Below the pieces are notes generated by a model. It worked only from the letters and a program-made list of their open reading frames with translations, was not told the origin of the DNA and searched no databases. From Streptomyces sp. CA-278952 (GTDB lineage: Bacteria; Actinomycetota; Actinomycetes; Streptomycetales; Streptomycetaceae): a DNA stretch of 64,000 nucleotides. The DNA lies in contig NZ_CP112880.1 of the NCBI RefSeq assembly GCF_028747205.1, positions 4,650,001 to 4,714,000 on the forward strand, given 5' to 3'. Positions 8,428-16,017 of the stretch are shown here, piece by piece. A program made the translations under genes and the position numbers. The stretch's first letter is position 1. Each line of letters opens with the position of its first letter.

Positions 8428-9128
8428 CAGTGACCCGTTCGACCGGCGCATCTCCTGCTCCGCCCCCGGCGGTGTCTCCGGACCCGATGGTGTCTCCGGA
8501 CCCGATGGTGTCTCCGGCCCCGGCGGTGTCTCCGGACCCGATGGCTCGTGCCCCGCGATGGGCGGACCTGCTCGCGTCCGCCACCGACGACAGCCTGGCC
8601 GCCCTGGAGGAGGCGGCCGGGCGGGACTGGTCGCGCCCCGCCCACGGCCTCGACTGGACCTGCCGCCAGACCCTGGACCACCTTGCCCTCGGCCTGACCG
8701 GTTACGCGGGCCTGCTCATCGCCCGCCCCACCGACCGCTACATCACGCTCTTCGCCTCCCTCGACCCCGAGGCCCCCGTCGCCGACTGCCTGGACGGCCT
8801 CCGTATCGCCTCGGCCCTCGCCGGCTCCACCATCCGCGACACGGCGCCGGATGTACGGGCCTGGCACCCCTGGGGTCACTCCGACGCCATCGGCTTCGCC
8901 GCCATGGCGATGACCGAACTCACCCTCCACACCTACGACATCACCCGCGCCCTGGGCACCTCCTGGACCCCGCCCGGCCCCACCAGCGCCGCCGTTCTGG
9001 CCCGCCTCTTCCCCGGCGCGCCCTCGGGGCACCTCCCGTCCGACACGCTGCTGTGGTGCACGGGCCGGGCCGCGCTCCCCGGGCTGCCCCGGCGCGCGGA
9101 GTGGCAGTGGGACGGCACCGTGCGCTGA
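8424..9128 (+). CDS. DinB-like / mycothiol maleylpyruvate isomerase N-domain protein
   Basis: 234 residues, starting at the ATGA overlap with the reductase. Residues 16-40 are a low-complexity PDPMVSP stretch encoded by four 18-bp repeats. The remainder is a four-helix MDMPI_N/DinB domain: DWTCRQTLDHLALGL supplies the first His and MTELTLHTYDITRALG the Glu and second His of the usual metal triad. Enzymes of this fold act in thiol-dependent reactions such as mycothiol chemistry. Here the partner substrate is unknown; coupling to the reductase suggests one pathway. Confidence 0.8.
   Translation: MTVTRSTGASPAPPPAVSPDPMVSPDPMVSPAPAVSPDPMARAPRWADLLASATDDSLAALEEAAGRDWSRPAHGLDWTCRQTLDHLALGLTGYAGLLIARPTDRYITLFASLDPEAPVADCLDGLRIASALAGSTIRDTAPDVRAWHPWGHSDAIGFAAMAMTELTLHTYDITRALGTSWTPPGPTSAAVLARLFPGAPSGHLPSDTLLWCTGRAALPGLPRRAEWQWDGTVR
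8472..8543 (+). repeat. four 18-bp tandem repeats in coding DNA
   Basis: Units of GTGTCTCCGGACCCGATG start at 8472, 8490, 8508 and 8526. The third differs at four positions. They encode VSPDPM units at the N-terminus of the DinB-like protein and keep the reading frame, so copy number can vary without a frameshift. Confidence 0.9.
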
Positions 9129-9147
9129 CAGCGGGCCGTGGTTGAGG

Positions 9148-9711
9148 TCATGGATGCGGGCGGTACTCCTCGTCGTGCCGGGGCAGGCCGCGCAGCAGGG
9201 TGCCCAGGTAGAGGGCGAACGGCGGCTCGGCCGGGGCGTCGCCCGCTGCAGCCAGCCAACGGACCACGCCGAGGCCGAACAGGGCCCAGTTCTGCTCGGC
9301 CTGCCGGATGTCCGCGCCGCCCGCGCGGAACGCGGCGACGGCCTTGTCGTGCAGCCGCTCGAAGGACGCGAGGTGGTGGCGGTGCGGGCGGGCCACATGG
9401 GCGGCGTATCCGGGTACCGCCAGGAACTCGTCGTGCATCGCCCACGCCAGCCGCTCCAGCCAGTCGAGCCAGGTCCCGGCGTCGGGCTCGTCCTCGGGGA
9501 GCACCCGGCCGACCATGACCTCGCTGACGAGATCCAGCACGCCGTCGCGATCGGGCACCCACCGGTACAGCGACGAGTGCGAGACCCCGAGCCTCGTCGC
9601 GAGCTCCCGCATGGTGAGCGTCTCCACGTCCCCTTGCAAGGCGGCTTCGGCGATCCGCTCCCGGCTCAGCCGCGGCGGCCGACCGGGCCCGTTCTTTCCG
9701 GTGCTGTTCAT
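9148..9711 (-). CDS. TetR-family transcriptional regulator
   Basis: 187 residues from ATG 9711. N-terminal HTH: SRERIAEAALQGDVETLTMRELATRLGVSHSSLYRWVPDRDGVLDLV. The C-terminal helical domain is of the TetR_C type seen in tetracycline-like repressors (AWAMHDEFLAVPGYAAHVA). A 21-bp near-perfect palindrome lies in the divergent promoter (9747-9767), which fits autoregulation and control of the gene at 9786. Confidence 0.88.
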   Translation of the reverse strand: MNSTGKNGPGRPPRLSRERIAEAALQGDVETLTMRELATRLGVSHSSLYRWVPDRDGVLDLVSEVMVGRVLPEDEPDAGTWLDWLERLAWAMHDEFLAVPGYAAHVARPHRHHLASFERLHDKAVAAFRAGGADIRQAEQNWALFGLGVVRWLAAAGDAPAEPPFALYLGTLLRGLPRHDEEYRPHP

Positions 9712-9746
9712 CGGGGCAAGCGTACGCAGCGGGGGATGGGGGCTCA

Positions 9747-9767
9747 TTAGTGACCAGTGGTCGCTAA
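9747..9767. promoter_or_regulatory. palindromic operator, probable TetR site
   Basis: Arms TTAGTGACCA and TGGTCGCTAA flank a central base; only one pair fails to match. It lies 36 bp upstream of the tetR start and 19 bp before the divergent ATG at 9786, so a bound repressor would cover both promoters. Confidence 0.75.
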
Positions 9768-9785
9768 AGCTGTTATCGTCGGCTG

Positions 9786-10184
9786 ATGGGCATGCAAGGA
9801 GCAGCACGGGCACCACGGGAGATCGACACCTCGGGGCTGCCCATGGACCAGGCGCAAGCGCTCGTCCTCGACGAACTGCGCGCTCTCACGGAGCGCGCCG
9901 AGCCGTTCGCGGCGATCCTCCTGATGCCCGCACCGCCGGACGGGCGCACTCCCGTGACGTCGCCATCCGGTAGGTCCACCGCCGACCGCGTCCGCACTTT
10001 GAAGCTGATCCGGCCCGGCCTCACGGCGCACTGCCGGGGCCTCGCCTTCGTGGCGCCGGCGGACATCCCGGCGGAGCGCGCGGCATCGATGCACAGCGGT
10101 GAGCAGCTGTGGGGCTGCCCGACGATGGCCACGCAGGACGTGACGGCCGCCCGCGCCTGGGCCGGGGCGCGGGTCGGGGACTGA
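9786..10184 (+). CDS. hypothetical protein under the divergent TetR
   Basis: 132 residues, not recognised. Ser/Pro/Arg-rich N-terminus, then FAAILLMPAPPDGRTPV, RTLKLIRPGLTAHCRGLAFVAP and a C-terminal QDVTAARAWAGARV helix. No signal peptide or membrane helix. An ATG at 9792 is an alternative start. Its close divergent arrangement with the TetR gene and the intervening palindrome suggest it is the regulated gene. Confidence 0.55.
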   Translation: MGMQGAARAPREIDTSGLPMDQAQALVLDELRALTERAEPFAAILLMPAPPDGRTPVTSPSGRSTADRVRTLKLIRPGLTAHCRGLAFVAPADIPAERAASMHSGEQLWGCPTMATQDVTAARAWAGARVGD

Positions 10185-10218
10185 CGAGGACGGCTCGGGC
10201 CCGGAGTGGCCTGGGGGC

Positions 10219-10818
10219 TCAGCCCAGGGTGGTTTGGAAGTAGGACGTTTCCCGGTAGCCGGCGTCCGGAGGGGTGACCTCGACCGTGACCGGGGTGCCC
10301 TTCCGGGCCGGCTTCAAGCGAATCGGGACGGTGCGCTCCTCGCCCTCGGGGAGGGGCGGGACGAGGGCGGCGGCGGACTTCTCCGAGTTCAGCCGGGTCA
10401 GGCTGTAGACGCCGGCGTCGTCGCCGGCGGATTCGCCGGCCCGGACGACGAGGAGCGGGGGAAACGAGTCACCGTTGAGGCGCAGTTCCTCGTCGGTGCC
10501 GTTCTTGAAGGTCACGGTGAGGCTGTAGGTGCCGTCGCCATGGGGCTCGGGGCGGCTGATGGTGACCCACAGGCCGTCCTCGTACCGGGCCGTCATGCCG
10601 GGGCCGAGCGGTTGGGACACGCTGCCCGAGAGGCCGGGCTGCTCCATCTGACCGTCGCCGTCGAGGCTCTTCTCGAAATCCGCGACCGCGGCGGCTCCCA
10701 GCATGATCAGCACGAAGAAGGCGACCACAGCGATCGCGCAGCCGTAGAACCACCGCGAGCTGTCGGCGGGTGAGGAATCCGTGGCTGACGTGTCTGCTGC
10801 GGTCGCTTCCGTGTCCAT
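10219..10818 (-). CDS. membrane-anchored protein with extracytoplasmic beta domain
   Basis: 199 residues. A short acidic Thr/Ser-rich cytoplasmic tail is followed by one membrane helix (about 24-46, FYGCAIAVVAFFVLIMLGAAAV) and an outer domain of predicted beta strands (GDGTYSLTVTFKNGTDEELRL, RTVPIRLKPARKGTPVTVEV). This resembles the DUF4352/Ig-like outer domains of Streptomyces membrane proteins. Start at ATG 10818. No partner is evident. Function unknown. Confidence 0.65.
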   Translation of the reverse strand: MDTEATAADTSATDSSPADSSRWFYGCAIAVVAFFVLIMLGAAAVADFEKSLDGDGQMEQPGLSGSVSQPLGPGMTARYEDGLWVTISRPEPHGDGTYSLTVTFKNGTDEELRLNGDSFPPLLVVRAGESAGDDAGVYSLTRLNSEKSAAALVPPLPEGEERTVPIRLKPARKGTPVTVEVTPPDAGYRETSYFQTTLG

Positions 10819-10952
10819 GTGCGCCACGCTAGGCGGCGGCCGGGGCGGGATCATGAGCGCCGGTACTCAGGGGGCGGTTGAGTAGGCGCGAGGACCCGCG
10901 CCACAACCCCGGGAGGGCTGGGGGGCGGGCCCTGCGGTGTACGGCGGTGAGG

Positions 10953-11095
10953 GTCAGCGCTCGGCCGTGAACTCCACGAAGGCCGCCCACGCGGGAGCGG
11001 CGACGAGGAGTACGGGGCCGGCGGGGCCTTGCTGTCGCGTACGGGGATCAGGCCGGGGTAGCCGTCGGCCACCTCGATGACGGTGGGCCGGTCAG
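10953..11095 (-). pseudogene. DUF397 remnant, truncated and frameshifted
   Basis: Reading leftward, the first frame gives VIEVADGYPGLIPVRDSKAP, the DUF397 core (compare VEVADG...VRDSK). One base out of frame the same strand continues GPVLLVAAPAWAAFVEF and then TAER with a TGA at 10953-10955, the normal DUF397 C-terminus. A single indel near 11020 joins the two halves. The N-terminal WRKSSYS segment is missing, cut off at the end of the GNAT gene. A complete DUF397 gene exists at 19986. Confidence 0.75.
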
Positions 11096-11097
11096 GG

Positions 11098-11565
11098 TCA
11101 CGCGGCGTCGAGCGGCAGAACTCGATGGAAGACGGCCATGGTCCGGCCGGGACCGTCGTAGTCGTCGACGATCTTCGTGTCGAAGCCGAGGCTGCGGTGG
11201 AAGGCGATCGAGCCGGTGTTCTCGATTGACGTGATCGCCTTCAACTGCCGTGCACCCTGACGTTCCGCTGCCTCGGCGAACGCCCCGTACAGGCGACGCC
11301 CGAGGCCGGTGCCGCGGGCGTCGTTCCGCGTGGCGATCAGATGCACGTACCCGGTGGCGTTCGGGGTGACGAACCCGAAGACGTACCCACGGATTCCGTC
11401 CTCGGCTCGGGCAACCAGGCAGGTTGAACCGAACTCCTGCACCAGCGCCAGAAGGTGCAGCGACCGAAGGTCGCGCTCGCCCCAGTAGCGGGGATGATCA
11501 GCCAGGACCTGGTGGAAGTCGGCCATCCCGGCCGACGTGATCTGTATGCCCATGGTGCCGATCAT
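11098..11565 (-). CDS. GNAT-family N-acetyltransferase
   Basis: 155 residues from ATG 11565 (or 151 from ATG 11553; neither has a strong Shine-Dalgarno). Conserved GNAT elements are visible: strand ITSAGMADFHQVLADH, acetyl-CoA loop TRNDARGTGLGRRLYGAFAEAAERQGARQL (R/QxxGxG/A type), and the ENTGSIAFHRSLGF helix-strand. Substrate unknown. Its 3' end abuts the DUF397 remnant and it is divergent from the STAND gene at 11659. Confidence 0.88.
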   Translation of the reverse strand: MIGTMGIQITSAGMADFHQVLADHPRYWGERDLRSLHLLALVQEFGSTCLVARAEDGIRGYVFGFVTPNATGYVHLIATRNDARGTGLGRRLYGAFAEAAERQGARQLKAITSIENTGSIAFHRSLGFDTKIVDDYDGPGRTMAVFHRVLPLDAA

Positions 11566-11658
11566 GGCAGGCGCCTTGACCGTTGCAGGCGAGGGTCCGT
11601 GCGGGCTGGGCGAGTGCCGCGACTCCCGGCCGCCCCGGTCCGCTGACAGACTGGCCCC

Positions 11659-14070
11659 ATGCATCCGCCGAGCCCCCGCCGCCTCTCCCTCCAGCAGATC
11701 ATCGAGGGTCAGCGCCGCGCCGCCTTCGTCGGGCGGGAGACCGAACTCGGCCTGTACCGGGCCAATTTCGCGCGGCCGCCCGAGGACCCCCGGCACCGGT
11801 TCGTCTTCCATGTCCGGGGCAACGCCGGGGTCGGCAAGACCTCGCTCGTACGGGAATGGCTCGAGGTGGCAGGGGAGTTCGGAGCGCTGACCGCGTCGGT
11901 CGACGAGAGCGCCGACTCCGTGCCGGACGTACTCGCGGACGTCGCCGCGCAGTTCGCCGAGCAGGGGTACCCCCTCAAGGCGCTGGACCGGCTGCTCGCC
12001 ACCTACCGGCGCGCGCGCCACGACGCGGCCGGCCGGCTCGCGGCGGACAGCGGGACGCCGGCCGGGGCCCCTTCCCCCGGGGCGCTCGCCGCCGCGCAGG
12101 CCGGGCTGATCGCGGCCGGGGCGATACCCGTCGTCGGGGCGCTCGCCGGAGGCATCGACCCGGCGGTCGTGGCGCGGGGCGCGGGCGGCCTGCGGGCGGT
12201 CTTCGGGGGCCGGGCCCGGCAGCAGGAGGAGGCCTTGCTGCTGGCGGAACCGGTACGGGTCCTCACCCCGGTCTTCGTCGCCGAGCTGGACCGGGTCGCG
12301 GACACCGTGCCCTGGATCGCCCTCTTCCTGGACACCTACGAGCGCACCGCACCCCAACTGGACCGGTGGCTGGCGGACCTGCTGACCCCCGGGCGGTACG
12401 GCGACCTGCCCGCCAACCTCGTCCTCACCCTGGCCGGTCAGCGCCGCCTCGACCCCGTCCACTGGGGCGACCGGGGCCGGCTGGTCGCCGACGTACCGCT
12501 CGGGCCGTTCACGGAGGCCGAGTCGCGCCAACTCCTTCACGGGCGGGGGGTGGTGGCGGAGTCCGTCGTACGGGAGGTGCTGCGGCTCTCCGGCGGGCTG
12601 CCCGTCCTGGTCTCCACGCTCGCCGCCAACCCCGGGGCGGCCGGAGAGGCGAACGCCACCGCCGTCGAACGCTTCCTGGCGGGGGAGAGCGACCCGGCCC
12701 GCCGGGCCGCGGCGCTCGCCTGTGCACTGCCGCGCCGGTTCGACGAGGACCTGGTCGCCGTCGCCGTGGCCGCCCCGCGGAACGGGCCGCACGCCGTGCC
12801 CGATCTCTACGACTGGCTGCACGAGCTGCCGTTCGTCGCCGAGCGGCACTCCGGCCACTCCCGCTACCACGCGGTCGTCCGGGCTCCGATGCTCCGCCTC
12901 CAGCGCACCGGGTCGCCGCGGCGCTGGAAGGCGGCGCACGACCGGCTGGCCGAGGCCTTCGCCGCCCGGCGGGACGCGGCGGCCGAGGGCATCGACCCGG
13001 GACGCCTCTGGGCCGAACAGCCCTGGCGCCGGGCGGCCCTGGACGTGCTCTACCACCGGCTCTGCGCCCGCCCCCGCACCGCGCTGCCCGAGGCCCTGCG
13101 CGCCGGGATCGAGCTGTGCGGGCAGGCGCCGGCCCGCGCCCGCCACTGGGCCCGGACCCTCGCGGAGGCGGGCGAGGACGCCGACAACGCCGTACTGCGC
13201 GACTGGGGCCGGGACCTGCTGGCCGCCATAACGGACCACGGGCCCCGGCCCACCGCCGCCCTGGGCCTCCTGCTGACCCGGGCCGAGCTGACCGACACGG
13301 ACCGGGCCGCCGCCCTCGTGGTGCGGGCCTGGCACCGCTTCCGCGTCGGGGAGCTGGACGCCGCGCTGTCCGACCACGGGCGGGCGATCGCCGTGGACCC
13401 GCGCAGCGAACGCGCCCACCAGGGCCGGGCGGTGATCCTGCGCTCGCTCGGCCGCTACGAGGAGGCCCTCGCCGATCTGGACCGGGCCGAGGAGATCGCG
13501 CCCTCCTGGGCCTGGGCGGTCCGTGAGCGGGGGGAGACCTACCGGCGGATGGGCCGGCTGGAGGAGGCCCTGACCGTCCTGGACCGGGCGCACGCCCTCG
13601 ACCCGTCGGACGCCGTGCCGCTGGGCAGCCGGGGCCTGGTCCGCCACGCGTTGGGCCGGCACGAGGAGGCGCTCGACGACTTCGACCGGGCGATCGCGCT
13701 GTGGCCGGAGTACGCATGGGCGCTGGTGCGGCGGGCCCGGGTCCGCACCGTCCTGGGCGATCCGGTGGGCGCCCTCGCCGACCTGGACCGGGCCGAGGAG
13801 CTGTCCCCCGGTCTGGCCGGGACGGAGGGGGAGCGGGGCGAGGTGTACCGGGCGACGGGGCGGCCCGAGCAGGCCGTCGCCTGCTACGGCCGGGCCCTGC
13901 TCCTGGACCCCGACTACGCCTGGGCGCACGGCAGCAGGGCCCTCGCGCTGGAGGCGCTCGGCCGGACCCCGGAGGCACTCGCGGACCTCGACCGGGCGTT
14001 GGAGCTGGACCCGGACTACGCGTGGGCGCGGGCCCAGCGGGAGCGGCTGGGGGCGGTGGCCGGGTCGTAG
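11659..14070 (+). CDS. STAND-type ATPase with C-terminal TPR repeats
   Basis: 803 residues. Residues 21-34 (AAFVGRETELGLYR) are the lead into the NTPase, the Walker A is GNAGVGKTS (54-62), and a Walker-B-like PWIALFLDTYE lies at 218-228. A winged-helix-like region follows, then roughly six TPR units (about 540-800) built on A-L-x-D-L-D-R-A-E-E and W-A-x-x-x-R-G-E-x-Y-R. Proteins of this plan are signalling STAND NTPases in which the TPRs sense a ligand. No effector domain is evident. Ten bases separate it from the P-loop kinase at 14080, so the two are probably co-transcribed. Role unknown. Confidence 0.8.
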   Translation: MHPPSPRRLSLQQIIEGQRRAAFVGRETELGLYRANFARPPEDPRHRFVFHVRGNAGVGKTSLVREWLEVAGEFGALTASVDESADSVPDVLADVAAQFAEQGYPLKALDRLLATYRRARHDAAGRLAADSGTPAGAPSPGALAAAQAGLIAAGAIPVVGALAGGIDPAVVARGAGGLRAVFGGRARQQEEALLLAEPVRVLTPVFVAELDRVADTVPWIALFLDTYERTAPQLDRWLADLLTPGRYGDLPANLVLTLAGQRRLDPVHWGDRGRLVADVPLGPFTEAESRQLLHGRGVVAESVVREVLRLSGGLPVLVSTLAANPGAAGEANATAVERFLAGESDPARRAAALACALPRRFDEDLVAVAVAAPRNGPHAVPDLYDWLHELPFVAERHSGHSRYHAVVRAPMLRLQRTGSPRRWKAAHDRLAEAFAARRDAAAEGIDPGRLWAEQPWRRAALDVLYHRLCARPRTALPEALRAGIELCGQAPARARHWARTLAEAGEDADNAVLRDWGRDLLAAITDHGPRPTAALGLLLTRAELTDTDRAAALVVRAWHRFRVGELDAALSDHGRAIAVDPRSERAHQGRAVILRSLGRYEEALADLDRAEEIAPSWAWAVRERGETYRRMGRLEEALTVLDRAHALDPSDAVPLGSRGLVRHALGRHEEALDDFDRAIALWPEYAWALVRRARVRTVLGDPVGALADLDRAEELSPGLAGTEGERGEVYRATGRPEQAVACYGRALLLDPDYAWAHGSRALALEALGRTPEALADLDRALELDPDYAWARAQRERLGAVAGS

Positions 14071-14079
14071 GGTCGGAGG

Positions 14080-14697
14080 ATGCGCGATGTGCGGGTGGTG
14101 CTGATCGGCGGGACCTCGAACACCGGGAAGTCGACGGTCGCCGAGGCGGTGGCGGAGCGGCTCAATTTCGAGCACCGCTCCACGGACGGCCTGGCCCGGC
14201 ACCCCGGACGGCCCTGGCGCACCCCCGAGCACGAGGTGCCGCCGCATGTCGCCGAGCACTACGGCACGCTGACCACCGACGAACTCCTCGCCTCCGTCCT
14301 CGACCACTACGAACGGCTCCGGCCGCGCATCGAGGAGCTGATCACCGACCGTGCGGGGGCCGGGGCTCCCGGCCTGGTCCTCGAGGGCTCGGCGCTCTGG
14401 CCCGCGTGGGTCGCCCGGCTGACGGTTCCCCGTACGACCGCCGTATGGCTCACCGCCGACGACACGGTCGTACGGGACCGGGTGCGGTCGGCGGGACGCT
14501 ACGAGGAGGCGACGGACGCGGAACGGCACCTCATGGGCCGGTTCCTGGCCCGTACCGTCCGCTTTCAGGCGCTGATGCTGGACGCCGTGCAGGCGCAGGG
14601 CCTGGCCCGGGTCGACACGGGCGGCGGACGCACGGTCGAGGAGCTGGCCGATGCCGTGCTGGCGGCCGCGGCGGCCCAGGCGCGCCCCGGCCGCTGA
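14080..14697 (+). CDS. small P-loop kinase-like protein
   Basis: 205 residues. The N-terminal VVLIGGTSNTGKSTVAEAVAERL is a phosphate-binding loop of the shikimate/2-phosphoglycerate-kinase type. LVLEGSALWP is a Walker-B-like strand and VRDRVRSAGRYEEATDAERHLMGRFLARTVRFQ resembles a lid region. No family can be named securely; phosphotransfer to a small molecule is likely. It lies directly behind the STAND gene. Confidence 0.75.
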   Translation: MRDVRVVLIGGTSNTGKSTVAEAVAERLNFEHRSTDGLARHPGRPWRTPEHEVPPHVAEHYGTLTTDELLASVLDHYERLRPRIEELITDRAGAGAPGLVLEGSALWPAWVARLTVPRTTAVWLTADDTVVRDRVRSAGRYEEATDAERHLMGRFLARTVRFQALMLDAVQAQGLARVDTGGGRTVEELADAVLAAAAAQARPGR

Positions 14698-14859
14698 TCC
14701 CCGCGCCGGCCCAAAAACGACCTGCCGGACGTCCGTCGTCATACCCGTACGTACCCGGGTCGGCCCCCTCTACCGACCGTTCCCGTTCGATTACAGTGCT
14801 TGCGCGGTCGCCCGCGGAGGCCCGCGCGGGCGCGTACGTGGTGACGGGGAGGGTGCGGG

Positions 14860-15975
14860 GTGAGCACAGGGACCACGGCGGTCTGGGGCCGGGCCGAGCA
14901 GCAGGACTTCCGCAGCCGGGTCCGCGGGGCCCTGCTCGGCGGGGCCGTCGGGGACGCGCTCGGGGCCGGGGTCAGCGGGTTGGTGCTGGAGGAGATCCGC
15001 GCCGCCCACGGTGTCGAGGGGGTCGTCGACTACGTCCCCGTGCACGGCAGGCGCGGCGCCGTCACCGCTCTCACCCAGCTCACCCTGTTCACCGTCGACG
15101 GGCTGATCCGCGCCCAGGTCCGCCGTGACACCGGGGCCTGGCACCCGCCCACCGATGTGCACCGGGCCCATCTGCGCTGGGCCGCCACCCAGCACGACTG
15201 GGGGCCGGACGAGCGGCGCGAGGACAACGGCTGGCTGGCCGCCGAGGAGTGGCTCTACGCCCGCCGCGAGCCGGCCCGGGAATGCCTGGGCGGTTTCGGC
15301 GACCCTGTCATGGGCACCCTCGACCGGCCGAAGAACCCCACCGCCCGGGACGCGGGCGCCCTCACCCGGTCCGCGCCGTTCGGGCTCCTGGTGGGCTGGG
15401 AGCCGGGGCTCGTGCTCCAGTTGGCCGTCGAGTGCGCGGCCCAGTCGCACGGGCACCCCGCCGCCCAGCTGGCCGCCGGAGCCTTCGCCGTACTCGTACA
15501 CGGTCTCGCGCGCGGCGAGAGCCTGGACGGGGCCGTGCAGCACGTGCTGGCCCTGCTCGCCGAGCGCCCCGGCCACGAGCCGGTGACCGAGGCCCTGCGG
15601 CAGGCCCTCGGCTCTGTGCGGCAGGGCATCCCGGGCCCGGCCCTGATCGAGACGCTGGGCGCGAGCGATGCCGCCGAGGAGGTCCTCGCCGTCGCCGTGT
15701 ACTGCGCGCTGGTCAGCGAGGACGTCCGGCACGGGCTGCGGCTCGCGGTGAACCACAGCGGCCCCTCCCGCGCCACCGGGTCGGTCTGCGGGGCGCTGCT
15801 CGGGGCGCTGCACGGCGAGACCGCGCTGCCGCCGGCCTGGCTCGTGGAGTTGGAGGGGCGGGCCACGCTCCTCGAACTGGCCGACGACTTCGCGATGGAG
15901 ATGACCCAGGGCCCCGCCCTGCACAGTCCGGCCGCCGTCGCCCCGGGCTGGCTGGCCCGCTACCCGCGCGGCTGA
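14860..15975 (+). CDS. ADP-ribosylglycohydrolase-like (DraG fold) protein, metal ligands lost
   Basis: 371 residues. The N-terminal RGALLGGAVGDALGAGVSGLVLEEI and the helical body are those of the DraG/ADP-ribosylglycohydrolase family. The two metal motifs are altered. The position of T-D-D-T reads TALTQLTLFT (69-78), and the usual NHSGDSDSTG reads NHSGPSRATG (298-307). The acidic residues that bind Mg are therefore missing in both, and hydrolysis is unlikely; an ADP-ribose-binding or structural role is possible. Start GTG 14860 after GGGAGGGTGCGGG. No neighbouring ADP-ribosyltransferase was found. Confidence 0.82.
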   Translation: MSTGTTAVWGRAEQQDFRSRVRGALLGGAVGDALGAGVSGLVLEEIRAAHGVEGVVDYVPVHGRRGAVTALTQLTLFTVDGLIRAQVRRDTGAWHPPTDVHRAHLRWAATQHDWGPDERREDNGWLAAEEWLYARREPARECLGGFGDPVMGTLDRPKNPTARDAGALTRSAPFGLLVGWEPGLVLQLAVECAAQSHGHPAAQLAAGAFAVLVHGLARGESLDGAVQHVLALLAERPGHEPVTEALRQALGSVRQGIPGPALIETLGASDAAEEVLAVAVYCALVSEDVRHGLRLAVNHSGPSRATGSVCGALLGALHGETALPPAWLVELEGRATLLELADDFAMEMTQGPALHSPAAVAPGWLARYPRG

Positions 15976-16017
15976 GGGGCGGGGCAGGCCGACTACCCGC
16001 GCGGCCGAGGGGCGGGG
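15960..16017. repeat. 25-bp direct repeat at two convergent gene ends
   Basis: CTACCCGCGCGGC(T/C)GAGGGGCGGGG occurs at 15960-15984 and 15993-16017 with one mismatch. The first copy encodes the last residues and stop of the DraG-like protein on the plus strand; the second supplies the stop and last residues of the symporter on the minus strand. Confidence 0.9.

Noticed and set aside
11566..14742. Very long minus-strand open frame opposite the STAND-TPR gene
   Set aside because: It is antisense to a gene with clear Walker and TPR motifs. High third-position GC opens such shadow frames; only its last part (11098-11565) is a real gene.
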